DNA of 64,000 nucleotides from Musa acuminata AAA Group. Lineage: Eukaryota; Streptophyta; Magnoliopsida; Zingiberales; Musaceae. Each line of letters starts with the position of its first letter. The stretch's first letter is position 1. Of this stretch, positions 21,051 through 32,867 are shown in pieces. The stretch spans positions 22,670,501 to 22,734,500 of the forward strand of contig NC_088355.1 of assembly GCF_036884655.1 (NCBI RefSeq). Direction: 5' to 3'. Made by a program: the position numbers and the translations under genes. Below the pieces are notes generated by a model that saw only the letters and a program-made list of their open reading frames with translations, had not been told where the DNA came from and searched no databases.

Positions 21051-21202
21051 GGTGGGATAAAACCAAAATTTTCGGTTTTCTTTATTTTCTTTTCATTTTG
21101 CAACTTAACAGTTTAGTCCTTGAAATTTTTATATTTACATATAGGTCCTCAAATTTACATATAGTTTCTTTTTAATAATTTTCAAAAGTGAGGGATATTA
21201 CA

Positions 21203-22845
21203 CTCTCCCCTCCTTAAAAGAAAATTTAGTCATCTAAATTGATCATAGCTCAATCGATGAAAAGATGAGGATTATGATATTTTTATTTCCTCCTCCTACT
21301 CTTAAATAGTTTCATCAATACAATACAATTACATAATTATCCAAGAGTGATCGAAATATTCTCCTCCTTGATCCTCAATAGACGGTAATCCGACCTTCAA
21401 TCAATTTCTAAAATTACTTGCGCACCCGGCAGTTATTCAAGCAAGTCGTTACTTCATAAAATACTCATTTTTGATGGTTACCTGATTCAATTGTCTATAA
21501 TCATTACAAAGCCTCAATGTTTCATACATCTTTTTAACTAACACCGGAGCACCCCATGATGAAATATTAAGCCAAATAAAATCCTCATTTAATAATCCTT
21601 GTAGTTGCTTTTCCAATTCCACTTACTCAAATGATATCATTCTGCAGAGAGGCTTAGATATTGGGATTGTCCTAAAGGCCAAATCAAAAGCAAAGTCACG
21701 TTTGGAGGTAATCCAAGCAAGTCATTCTGGGATACATTAGGCAAGGAGATAAATCATGTCCAATACTTTCAAAATAAAAGATCGACTGATCAAACGTACA
21801 AAAAGTGATCATTTGTTATATACCAATCCATACTGGTATGATAGGAATATAGTCAATCCATACCAAGTATAATATCATAACTCCAAATCTCTAGGAGAAC
21901 TAAATCGGCAAAAGTTCAAGTTCTCAAATAAAAAATCAGACAAGAGGACCAGATTTCAAGTTCGTTATCAAAGAATCTCCAATGATCGTATTTACATATA
22001 GCACATAATGTAGTGGTCTAGGTTGAATACCCATGTGATAAGCAAAATACTACGAATCAATTCGTAGATGGGACTCATGGTCAAACAAATATTTGCATTC
22101 TTTCATAAACGTGCATAATACCTTCGACCACTAATTCAGAAGTCTTAGAATCATATTCAGTGATAACATACACTCTAACATGGGCAGATGATTTAAGAGG
22201 CAGTGACTCTTTCTTCATGTTCAATGGGCAAACTTTTATTTTATGATCAAACTTTCCACAAGCAAAATAGGCTCTAGTCACGCACAAACATAAACTTGTT
22301 TCATAATTTAACTTGCAATTCACACCTAATTGAGTCTTTTGTGGTGACTTCCCTTTTCAAATCCAAATGTCTTGACCCTCTTGTTATTACTTTCTGATTC
22401 ATTTTCAATCATATTTTTATTGCTAAACTTATCCTTATCATTCTTGCCACATATCTCCAAAAATTTTTTCATTGCTACCCATAATAATCAGCCTCTACTT
22501 CCAATATAAGGTAGCAAAAGAAATTTTTTTGATCATTAGAACAATTTTGTATATCAAATATCTTCTCCATTTGCATCATCTATTTTTCTACCACCAATGA
22601 AATTAGGTTCATTATGCTTCTGCTGCGCCACTCTGATTCAATATCCCCAATCAATCCTTTCATTCCCCTTAATTAATCAGAAACAAATGAAATAGGAGAA
22701 CCAAATGTCCTCATCATCCCAGATTCCTAAAATGCATCAAAGAAAATTTTCAACAATCACTATAGTTCATTAGACCTCAATATATTTTGCACGTCAACAT
22801 ATCAAATATTTCAGTAATCCTCAAACCATGCTCTGATACCACCTC
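21203..22845 (-). pseudogene. Internal relics of T1: PPT, RT scrap, protease/gag scrap, PBS
   Basis: 21203-21220 is the polypurine tract in reverse complement. Around 21455-21560 the minus strand reads an RT-like SWGAPVL and [11 protein letters not shown] with frameshifts. At 22081-22323 lies a damaged zinc knuckle (ACGKFDHKIKVCPLN) followed by a protease start (VVEGIMHV). The gag upstream is unreadable. The primer site TGGTATCAGAGC lies on minus at about 22830-22841, four bases from the LTR. Most of pol, including integrase, is absent. Confidence 0.7.
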
Positions 22846-25800
22846 TGTCACGCCCCTCAAAATATCCATGATTTTTAAAATTTTCATCGCAGGCCAATCC
22901 AGGATCCAAACTAACGTTTGAGGACACTGAAAATCATTCAATCAAATTCACATCCATAAAACCTGTGCATTTTCAAATCATATATCACATCACTCGATAA
23001 TTCACATTTATGGCAACCCAAGCCAACTTGACAAACATGAACAACATTTATAAATCCACAAGCTAAATAAATTATACAATAAGAACTCCAACTATTCACC
23101 ACAAGTTCATATCATCATAAATTAGGCTTAACATCTCGAAATTCCAAATAAGAGAGATATTCTAACACTTTTACACAGTATATCCATTTCGATTCATCAA
23201 CAACATTTCATTATATACAAAATATGCTTATACAACAATAACATAACAACCAACAAGACTTGCCCATAATTCTGAATAGCTATCCACTGCCTCAACCCAA
23301 ATCAAACATCTCGAAGAGTGACACACTGACCTGAAAGATTTATATAACAACGGAGTGAGCAAAAAACGGCTCAGCAAGTGACAAAACATATTCAGAACAA
23401 AAGGAACGGTTTCAAACGAGTAAGGTATCATAATATAAGGCAGAATACAAGAATTCTCACGGATACCATCTCATTAGATACAAAATCATATGTATCAGGT
23501 CATTCAAAACATATTTGATTCATAACAAATGGAGCATAGAGTAATTGGAGCATATCAATGGCAGATAGGACATTTCATAACATATAAGTTCATAGCAAAT
23601 GGAGCACAGAGTAATTGGAGCATATCAATGGCAGATAGGATATTTCAAAACATATCAGTTCACAGCAAATGGAGCACAGAGTAATTGGTGCATATCAATG
23701 GCAGATAGGATAATTCGGAACATATCAGTTCATAGCAAATGGAGCACAGAGTAATTGGAGCATATCAATGGCGTATGAAATGTTCCGGAGCATATCAACG
23801 ACATATGGAACATTTCGAAACATATCAACAGTGGATGAAACATTTCAAAGCATATAAAAAACAAATACCGTACAGAAGCTCAAACGTCGTCTTTGACGTT
23901 GCAAACATATAAATCTTATCCAAAGCATGTACAGAAACACATAACCAAAGCTTTGGATATCATATCATACATACAGAAGGTGTAGTGGGATCTCAGTCAG
24001 AATGTGATTCATCCATTTCTGAATGACCACCTGACAAAAGTCTCCCACGTCTGGGAGCTCCATCCACCCACGTCTAGGTGAAGTCAAAGGGGGCTGGCAG
24101 AGCATCGCAGGCTCTAATCACATACCTACAAAGCGGACAACAAGCGCATACCCTTTACCATTTCTGGCAAAGGTTCAGAATATCCCACATAATGGGACCC
24201 CACAAAGCGGGCAAATAGCGCATACCCTTTACCATTTCTGGCAAATGTCCAGACAATCCCACACACCAGAGTACAAAATGGTAGTTTCAACAATAAGTAG
24301 CATATATCAGAAGCACACGCGGAACAACAAAACGTACATGTACCTTTTCAAGACAATACGAAACAAAGAACAAATCTCTCACAAATGTATTCAGATTTGG
24401 AATGAAATGAAAACAAGAGTGTACAGGGATTCCAAGCAATCATATTTAGCTCAATTCCAATAAGAAGGTTAGACAAATTCAAATATCAAAAGGAAATGAA
24501 ACTAGAATAGGCACACATCGAAAGCAAATGCGGAATCATGGGTTATATACATGTGCCTATAGAAGTCAATACGATATAGCTTAAACATTACACAATAGTT
24601 TTCAAGAATGCAAATAACTTTAAGGACAAGAGCATACAAGAATTTAGAGCAGTATTATAAAGCTCAATTGAATAAGAAAGCTAAAGAATATCAATTTCCA
24701 AAGGAATGAAATCAGAATATTAGAAATCGACCAAAGCTCGATTTCTAGCAGAATACAAGAGGCACATTGAACAAATGATTCAAACTATCAATCATGCTCC
24801 AATTGACTCAGAAATATATCATTGGATTATACTTTCAGATAAGACAGGCTTCATATGAATTGAACTGTCCAATAGAGAGAGTTACAAATAATTTGATAAA
24901 CAAGGGTCGTAGAACAAAATCTCTGTTTGGCAGAATTCATAATGTCAGATTCAACAGATAACTGGGTAGGTGTTTGGATTCCAAATCATTCAATCCATAT
25001 ATCAAAAGAAAGATCTATGAGTCTGGTTTCCAATGAAATAAGCTTTGAGTAAATCAATGTTTGCAACAGGGACTTATAAGCAGTTCAGTATCAAAAGGTC
25101 AGAAATTACGATCCTTGTTTTGCAGAATCTGTAGGCTCATTTGAAACAGAAGTTTGGGCAGACAAACTTACTCTGAATTCTTAAAATAAGCTATCAAAAT
25201 AAAGGTTTATGAGTCTATATTCTGATCAAATAAGTTTTGTCCAAATCAGAGGTCAATACATGAAGTTATAATCATAACAAGGACGAAAGGTCAGAATCTT
25301 AGAAGTTGCACAGATTCGGATCGATATGTCTAAACAAGAGATATATCAAATGCAAGGCTAGAACAATTCAAGTTCCACATATTCAAATCAAATGTAGAGA
25401 TCAAATTACAGTAAGGAAAGATCAGGATACTTGCAATAGGAATGATTAGAACAATTATAGGAGGAACGAATCGGGAACTTGCAATAAGAAATATCAAAGC
25501 AATTATAGGAAAAATGATCAGGGAACTTGCCTTTCAAAGATTTCGATCCGAAGATCCAAAGAAGGTGCTAGCCCAAATCCTTCTACTTTTCCTCCGTGTC
25601 CTCTCTCTGTTTCGTTTTGTGCTCCCGTTTTCTTCCTTTCTTCGCAACTACACCACATGTCGAATATCGAGGCACAGTCACCTGCTCTCTCTTACTCTCA
25701 TTCCTTCTTTTTCTTTCCCAAACGCAGCTGCAACAGCCGCCGCCGCTACCGCTGGCACAATCGCAGCCCCTTCCACCACACTACCTTCCTTCCTCCTCTT

Positions 25801-27404
25801 CTTTCGCAGACACAGCTGCTGCATACGCAGTCGCTGCCGCTGTGGCCGCAGCCCCTTTTTTTCTCCCCCTTTCCTTTCTTTTCTTTCCCAGCTGCAACTG
25901 CGGCAGTTGCAGTCGCAACCATGGCCGCAGCCACCACAACCGCAGCCTCTTCTTCCTCCTCCTCCGCTACTCTATTTCCTCTCCTTCTTCTCTTCCAACT
26001 GCAGCTGCCACTGCCGCAGCTGCCACTGCCGCAGCTGCCACCCCTTCTCCTCTTCCTCTCTTCTTCCTCTCCTCCCCTTTCTCTTCTTCTTCCTTTCCTT
26101 CTCTTCTTTCCCAGCTACACTGCTGCAGTCGCAGCCTCAGCCACGGCCGCAGCCTCTTCTTCCTCCCCTGCTCATCTTCCTCTCCTTCCCTCTTCCAACT
26201 GCAGCTGCCATCGCAGCAGCCGCAGCCCCTTCTCTTCCCCTTCTCTTCTTCCTCCCCTTCCCTTCTTCCTTCCTCTTCCTCTTTCCCTGCCACAGCTGCA
26301 ACTGCCACAGCCGCAGCTACTTCTTTCCCTTCTCCTCTTCCTCCTCCTTCCTTTCTTCTTCTTCTCTTCTTCTCCTTCCTCCCCTTCTTCTCCCCGACGA
26401 ACAGCACCTCCTTTCCTCAGTTTCCTCCTGCAGGAAACAGAGGTGCCGCCTCTTCACCCACTTCTACTTCTTCTCTTCTTCCTCACCATCTCTTCCTCTC
26501 CTTCTCTTCCAACTGCAGCTTCCACCGCCGCAGCCGCAGCTCCTCCTTCCCCTTCTCTTCTTCTCCTCTTCTTCTTCCCTCCTCCTCCCCGGCGTCACAC
26601 ACACCCTCTCCTCTGTTTCCTCTGCAGGAAACAGAGGTATCACAACCTCTTCTCCTGCTTCCTCTTCTTCTTCTCTTCCTCTTCTTCTTCCTCTCCTCTT
26701 CGAATGCCCCACACCTCACCTCTGTTTCCACCTGCTGGAAACAGAGGTGCTGCAGCCCTAGCTGCTGCCACCTCTCGCTCCTCTCCCTCTTCCCTCTCTT
26801 TTCCCTTTCTTCTCCTTCTCTTCTTCTCCTCTTCCCTTTTCCTCTCCAACGCCACACACCTCCTCGCTGCAGCCCTGCTGGAGCTATCCTCCTCTCTTCT
26901 TCTCGTCTTCCCTTTTCCTCTCCAACGCCACACACCTCCTCGCTGCAGCCCTGCTGGAGCTATCCTCCTCTCTTCTTCTTCTTCTTCTTCTTCTTCTTCT
27001 TCTCTTCTCCTCCCCAATGCCCCACACATACTCTCCTCTGTTTCCACCTGCGGGAAACAGAGGTGCAGCAGCCCTAGCTGCTGCTGCTGCCTCTCCCTCT
27101 CCTCTCCATCTTCCCTCTCTTCTTCTTCTTCTTCTTTTCTTCTCTTCTCCCTCTTCCTCCTCTCTTCTTTTCCCTCTTCTTCTTCTTTCTTCTCTCCTCA
27201 CGCCCCACCGCTCCTCTCTGTTTCTCGAAGAAACAGAGAATGCGTGGGAGGCGGTGGGATAAAACCAAAATTTTCGGTTTTCTTTATTTTCTTTTCATTT
27301 TGCAACTTAGCAGTTTAGTCCTTGAAATTTTTATATTTACATATAGGTCCTCAAATTTACATATAGTTGCTTTTTAATAATTTTCAAAAGTGAGGGATAT
27401 TACA
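22846..27404 (-). mobile_element. 5' LTR of T1 (4559 bp)
   Basis: It is colinear with the 3' LTR: 70-bp array at 23527-23800, pyrimidine tract at about 25560-27250 with the same hairpins (for example near 26611-26640 and 27039-27066). A segment of about 66 bp (cttttcctctccaacgccacacac...) is duplicated in tandem at about 26835-26960, but is single in the 3' LTR. Confidence 0.85.
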
Positions 27405-28757
27405 TGAGTGGGAGACCAAGATATGTAACTGGCAGATTTCCCTCACTAACCCATAGGGTATGTGCAATAACATTTTTGTCCTCAATGCAAGGGCTCTTGT
27501 AGACTTTACTTTTCGCATGATTTAACTAAAGGCCAGAAACTATACCAAAATTATTCAGTAAGGCCAGGTTTCTTACTGAAGTTAAATCATTCTTAAGAAA
27601 GATAAGAAGATCATCTGTAAAGATTATATGTGAAATATAAATAGGGCCAGCATGGGGTACCTTAATACTGCCATCAGAGACCGCATATTCCAACATATAG
27701 TTAAGTCCTTCCATTGGAATTGTAAAAAGATATGGAGAGAGTGGATTGCCTTGTCGGATGCCATTCTTGCTCCCAAAGAAACCAATAGGTGAGCCGTTAA
27801 AGAGTATTGAAAACTTTGGAATTTCTAAGCAACATTGAATCCAATTAAATTATTGCTGAGGGAATTTCATACCGTGGAGCATCTTATAGATAAAGTTCCT
27901 ATTAACTGAGTCAAAGGCTTTTTGTAGATAAGCTTTAAAATATATTTTTGTCCCTTTTGCTTTTGAGTGCAGATCCTTGACCAAGTCATTAGCAAGTAGA
28001 ATATTATGATGTATACTTCTCCCTTTGATGAAAGCAGCCTGATTTGGACTAATTATCTTGTGTATTACCTTTTGCAATCTATCTGCTAACAGTTTGGAGA
28101 TGATCTTGTAAATAAATTTGCATAAAGATATGGGTCGATAGTTCTCTAGTGAATCAGCCCCTGCATTCTTGGGAATTAAAGAAATAAAAGTGCAATTCAT
28201 CTCTCTAAAAATATGACCTGATGAGAAAAAATGTTGGCTAGCTTTAATCATATCATTACCAATAATTGACCATGTAATTTGGTAAAATTCAGCAGGAAAA
28301 CCGTCTGGACTAGGGCTTTTGTGCTTTGGTGACTTAAAAGACAACTCTTTCTATTTCGTCATCTGTAATTGGGGCATTGAGGATATAAATGGCACTCGAA
28401 TCAAGCTTTCTAGGTAGCTCCGCATGAATATTATTAAGTTGCCCCGCTTGGTTGAGTAAGGAATAAAAAAATTGCTTAGTGTATGCTTTAACCTCATCTA
28501 AATTCTCAATAAGATTATTATCTTTGTCTTTGAATTTCTTGATGCGGTTAACGGCTCTTCGAGTAGCAATGGAAGCATAAAAAAACTTAGTATTGGAATC
28601 CCCTAAAGTAAGCCAATGTTGTCGAGACTTCTGTTTTGCAAAACTTTCCTCCTGCTTTAAGGCTTACATGAAGTTATTTCTAGCTTCTGTCTCTTTTTCG
28701 ATAAGATTCTCATCATGGGGCTGAATTTGCAGTTCATGTTACATTGCTATTAGTTCC
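27405..28757 (-). pseudogene. LINE reverse transcriptase domain
   Basis: The minus strand from 28700 down reads WLTLGDSNTKFFYASIATRR, then from 28344 the RT: PDGFPAEFYQ, FISLIPKN, LENYRPISLCKFIYKIISK, LADRLQKVI, SPNQAAFIKGRSI and FKAYLQKAFDSV. The last should carry a catalytic Asp (FKADLQKAFD), which is Tyr here. Next come a stop near 27848, GIRQGNPLSPYLF, and at 27526-27714 the second catalytic box as FTDDLLIF, then LPVTYLGLPL at the T1 junction. It is an L1-type polymerase for target-primed reverse transcription, inactivated by the D-to-Y change and stops. Confidence 0.85.
28753..28757. repeat. Left TSD of T2 (GTTCC)
   Basis: GTTCC is repeated at 35668-35672, immediately outside the two T2 LTRs. 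Confidence 0.85.
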
Positions 28758-31150
28758 TGTCACGCCCCCCCCGAAGTATCACATTTAGGAGGTGTGACCC
28801 TGTCTAAAATCAATAATATTATAATTCATCATCAATTCAATCCAAGATCCAATCTAACAATTTGAGGATACTAAGAATCATTCAAAATCAATATTCACAA
28901 TTCATAAACCTGTATGTAACATAAATCATAATCAACTTCACTCAAATATTCACAAAATCTAAAGGCAACTCAACTAAACATCAACCACAACACAAATCCA
29001 TAATCATAGAAATATATACAATCACAAAAAAGATAATTATTTACCATGAGTTCTTATCCTTATACAAATTAAACTTATCATTCCATACACATGAGCGGTC
29101 CTTTAAACTTTTACAACACATAAGTATCAACAGATTCATTAACATTACATCAGAAGTAAAGTATACTATACAACAAAAACCTATCATCCAACAAAGATTA
29201 GCTCAAAAATCTTCTAGCCTTTCACTGCTTTAACCCATTTCTAGCTTTTCAGTACGTGACAAGCTACCCTGAAAAATTATATAGCAACGGGGTGAGCATA
29301 AAGAGCTCAGCAAGCGTCTAACATATCAATGGCGATAGGAGAAGTTTAAGCAAGCTTAGTATCAAGATACAAAAGTAGAAATACAAGTGTTCATTTGAAA
29401 TTATCTCATTTGATATAAAATCACAAAGGTTTACCTCATTAAAAAATAAGCATTAGACATAACAATAGGAGAAGGGAAATTTGGAGCATTTCATTGGCAA
29501 AGGAAATATTTAGGCATGTATCAAATGGCACATGAAGCATTTAGGCGTATATTAAAGGCGTAAGAGTGTTTGGGGGCATGATAATGTTAAACGAAACACT
29601 TCAAAGTATAACAAGTGAAACGAATAATAAACACAAGCTTGTATGACATTTTTGCTACATTATTCCATTTTTATCCAAAGCATAATATTAACTCATAAAC
29701 AAAGCTTTGGATATCATATCAATAAACATAGAGGGCGCTGTAGGACCACATACATTATGTGATTCATCCATTTCTGGATGACCACCAAGCATAAGTCTTC
29801 CACGTCTGGGAGATCCATCCACCCACGTTTGAGTGAAGTTAATGGGGCCGGCAGAGCAATCACGGGCTCTAAGCATAACTCCCTTTACCATTTTTGGCAA
29901 AGGTTCACAATATCCCACAAGACATCAGAGTACAAAAAGGGTAGTATGAACAATAACATTGGCACATATCAGAAGCACATGCGGAACAACAAAATGTACA
30001 TATGCCTTTCAAGTCAATACGATACAAACACAATCTTTCATAAATGTATTCAGATTTGAAAGAAAACAAAAGCAAGAGCATACAAGGATTTCAAGAAATC
30101 ATATATAGCTCAATTGAAATAAGAAAGTTAGGTGAATTCAATGTCCAACGAAATGAAACTGGAAGAGGCACATATCGAAAGCAAATGTGGAACAATGGGA
30201 TGCATGTGCCGAATCATTACGATACAAACATGACATTTAGATGATAGATGCAGATGTAAAAATAAATAAAGGATAAAAGTATACAGGAATTTAAGGTAAT
30301 AATATAAAGCTTAACTGAAGTAAGAGTTTTTGCCGAAATCGATTTCCAAAGAGAAGAAACAAGGAAAGCCAAAATCGACCAAAGCTCGATTCTGGCAGAA
30401 TTTGATAGGAACATTGTATGAACTATTTGGATAATCAGTTATGCTCCAATTTATACAAAATAGGTGTCATTAGAAAGCTTTGTCAATCTAGTTTTAGGAA
30501 AATCAAGTTTAACAAGAATTGGAGTTTACAACAGGGAGTTACAGATAATTTCGTAGCGAAAGGTCTGAAAATATTTGCTATGTTTTACTGGATCCATAGG
30601 ATCGATGAAAGTAGATGTTTTAGTTAGCAATTGTACTCCAAAAATTTCAAATCAGGTATATACAGAAAGAATTTTTAGTCTAGCTTCGAATAAATCATAC
30701 TTTGTATGAATCTGAGTTCACAGTAGAAAGTTATAAGTAGTTAAGCAACAAGAGGTCATAAATTTCAGTCCCTGTTTTGTAGAATCTATAGGGTTAATTT
30801 AAACATAAGTCTTAGTAGATATTTAAACTCCAAATCATTCAATCTTAGCATCAAAATAAATAATTTTTTGTTTACTTTCAAATGGAATAGGTCTTGTCTA
30901 AATCAGAGTTTATTACAAAATGTTATGAACGAAACATTGTATAGAGGTCAGATTACCGAAAAATTATAGATTCATAGCTTTATTTCAAAACAAAAGAAGG
31001 TATGGTTCTCAGTTGAAATCTTTCAAATTTTGCAGAATAAAAATGGAAACAGAGATTAAGATTACTATGGGATGGGGTTAGAACACTTGCCTTAGATGAG
31101 TTTGATTTCCAAATATAGAGAGTTGATGCAAAACGTCAAACAAAATTTCC

Positions 31151-31181
<31 letters not shown>

Positions 31182-31552
31182 CTTCTTCTTCTTCTCCTCA
31201 AACTAACGTTGGCTGCAAAGTTTCTTTTGAATGGAACTTTAAATTACTTAGGTTTGTCTCATGCTAAAATAGTGAGGTGGCAAGCATGCAAGGGGGTTTA
31301 GGTGTCAACTTTAGAATAAATACAAGTGACTCATCCTTGTTAATGACACATGTCCTCCATTTTATTTTATTTTATTTTTATTTACTCAATTTTAAATATT
31401 CTATAAATCATATCAAAATTTTATTATTTACTCTTAGGTCCTTAGACATAAAATTTAATATAATATTATTTAATAAAAAAATATTTAAATATTCCTTATA
31501 TTTACAAACAAGCATTTACTAATTTTTTTTTTTCTAAATGGGGGATGTTACA
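28758..31552 (-). mobile_element. 3' LTR of T2 (2795 bp)
   Basis: On minus it runs from TGTAACATCCCCC to GTGACA. Its end sequence (28758-28885) matches T0's LTR end. It contains a CTT microsatellite (about 31149-31196) where T1/T3 have the large pyrimidine tract, and the CCACGTCTGGGAG block at about 29797-29815. Confidence 0.85.
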
Positions 31553-31575
31553 CTCTCCCCTCCTTAAAATAAAAT

Positions 31576-31803
31576 TTAGTCCTCTAAATTTGTCATACCT
31601 CTTTCGGCGAAAAGATGAGGATAAACCAGATTTGTAGTCAAGGAATCCCCAATAGTAGTAGTTACGTGTAGCAAATAATCCAGTAGTTTAGGTTGAATGC
31701 CCAAGTGACAAGCCAAATATTGTGAAACAAAAGACAAGTTGGAGCTAGGATCAAACAAAACTTTTTCATTTCTATTAGAAACATGTAGAATACCTTCAAA
31801 CAC
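31576..31803 (-). pseudogene. Protease start fused to chromodomain end (T2)
   Basis: The frame reads MFEGILHVSNRNEKVLFDPS, SNLSFVSQYLACHLGI (chromoviral protease), then GDSLTTNLV, and continues without a stop into YPHLFAERGMTNLED, the C-terminus seen in T0. RT, RNase H and integrase are thus removed by one in-frame deletion near 31620. The normal protease Asp-(T/S)-Gly reads FDPSS here. The product could not act as polymerase. Confidence 0.8.
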
Positions 31804-31807
31804 TAAT

Positions 31808-32733
31808 TTAGAGGCTCTTTTTCTTATTTAGTGGGCAGTCTCTGACTTTATGATCTAACTTTCCATTGGCAAAACAGGCTCCAGTCACCCGAAAACACTC
31901 ACTTGTTTCATGATTACGTCCACATTTTGTACACGATAGAGTTCTTTGTGATGGAGTTCCTTCCTCAAATCTAGGTACCTTTACCTTCTTGTTACTTCTT
32001 TCTGCTTCATTTTCTCTCTTACTTTTACCAACAAACTTATCATTGCTATTCTTGTCCTTGATTTCTTGGATCTCCTCCAAGTCTTTTTCAAGTATGAAAG
32101 CTCTTTCTACTACATTAGTGTATACTTGGAGTTTTAAAACTGATATCCGGCTTCTTATTGCCGGCCTTAATCCTCTTTCAAATCTTCTTGCTTTCCTATA
32201 TTCATCATCAATCATATGTGTGGTAAATCTAGAGAGCTCGATGAATTTAGACTCATATTTGGCTACTGTCAAATTTCCCTGGATGAGATTCAGGAATTCC
32301 AATTCTTTCTGCTCTTTGATACAATCTGGAAAATATTTATCATTGAACTTTTCTGTAAATACCTTCCAAGTGATTGGCTCCTGTCGAGCTTCAGAAATCC
32401 TCTTCATGGTTCGCCACCAGTGCTCAGCCTCTCCTTCTAGCATGAAGGTAGCAAGAGAAACCTTCTTATCATCTGGGCAATTTAAAACATTAAATATTTT
32501 CTCCATCTGCATCATCCATTGTTCTGCTACCATTGGATCAGGCTCACCACCAAAACTGGGAGGACTAAGCTTCTTAAACTGTTCAATTCCCAACCTAGTC
32601 TGGTTTGAATTCCCACCTTCATCATTTCTTCCTTGTCGGACTTGTTGTTTTGTGTCATCGACTCTAGAGTTTTCATAATTCTACTCAATTGATCAGAAGT
32701 AGATGCAATAGGAGAACCAGATGACCTTGTCAT
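31808..32733 (-). pseudogene. gag of T2 (Retrotrans_gag with zinc knuckle)
   Basis: The N-terminus MTRSSGSPIASTSDQLSRIM starts at 32733, and a frameshift near 32600 leads to the main frame (ATG 32593). That frame has FKKLSPPSFGGEPDPMVAEQW, MQMEKIFNVL, the Retrotrans_gag core AEHWWRTMKR, WKVFTEKFNDKYFPDCIKEQ, LTVAKYESKFIELSRF and GLRPAIRSRI. A CCHC knuckle CTKCGRNHETSEC follows, then a damaged second one (CFANGKLDHKVRDC). The frame stops at 31808-31810, just before the protease remnant. It would form particles. Only one clear frameshift breaks it, which makes it the best preserved gypsy gag here. Confidence 0.8.
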
Positions 32734-32867
32734 CCTTTCTTCCGAAAAATAACAAAAGAAAACTTTTGATCAGTCTCTAAATAGAAATCACTAAACCACA
32801 AAATTTATTACACATCTAGCATATCAAAATTCTTAGAAATCCTCAAATCATGCTCTGATACCAACTC

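Larger units (their letters stand above)
16722..21202 (-). mobile_element. 3' LTR of T1 (4481 bp)
   Basis: On the minus strand it starts TGTAATATCCCTCAC and ends GGGGCGTGACA. It holds, on plus coordinates, a 70-bp tandem array (17404-17700), the CCCACGTCTGGGAG block shared with T0/T2 (about 17920-17960), and a pyrimidine tract with hairpins (19440-21050). Open frames inside the tract are simple-sequence artefacts. Confidence 0.85.
16722..27404 (-). mobile_element. Element T1: long-LTR Ty3/gypsy (Tekay/Del-like), internally collapsed
   Basis: Two LTRs of about 4.5 kb flank an internal region of only 1.64 kb. The 5-bp TSD TGAGT shows a single intact insertion into the LINE. The LTRs differ at about 7 sites in the first 350 bp compared by eye (about 2%), and by tandem-repeat length changes in the pyrimidine tract. 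Internal remnants are gag/PR and RT scraps. LTRs make up more than 80% of its length. Confidence 0.85.

Noticed and set aside
19716..21116. Open frames of several hundred codons rich in Ser/Leu/Pro/Phe, and Arg/Glu/Lys frames on the other strand
   Set aside because: They occur in several frames at once over simple-sequence DNA inside an LTR, have no domain and recur only because the LTR recurs (25596-27318, 42956-44332).
16722..27404. T1 as two independent solo LTRs
   Set aside because: The outer flanks share TGAGT, and PPT and PBS sit correctly inside, so it is one element with a shrunken interior.
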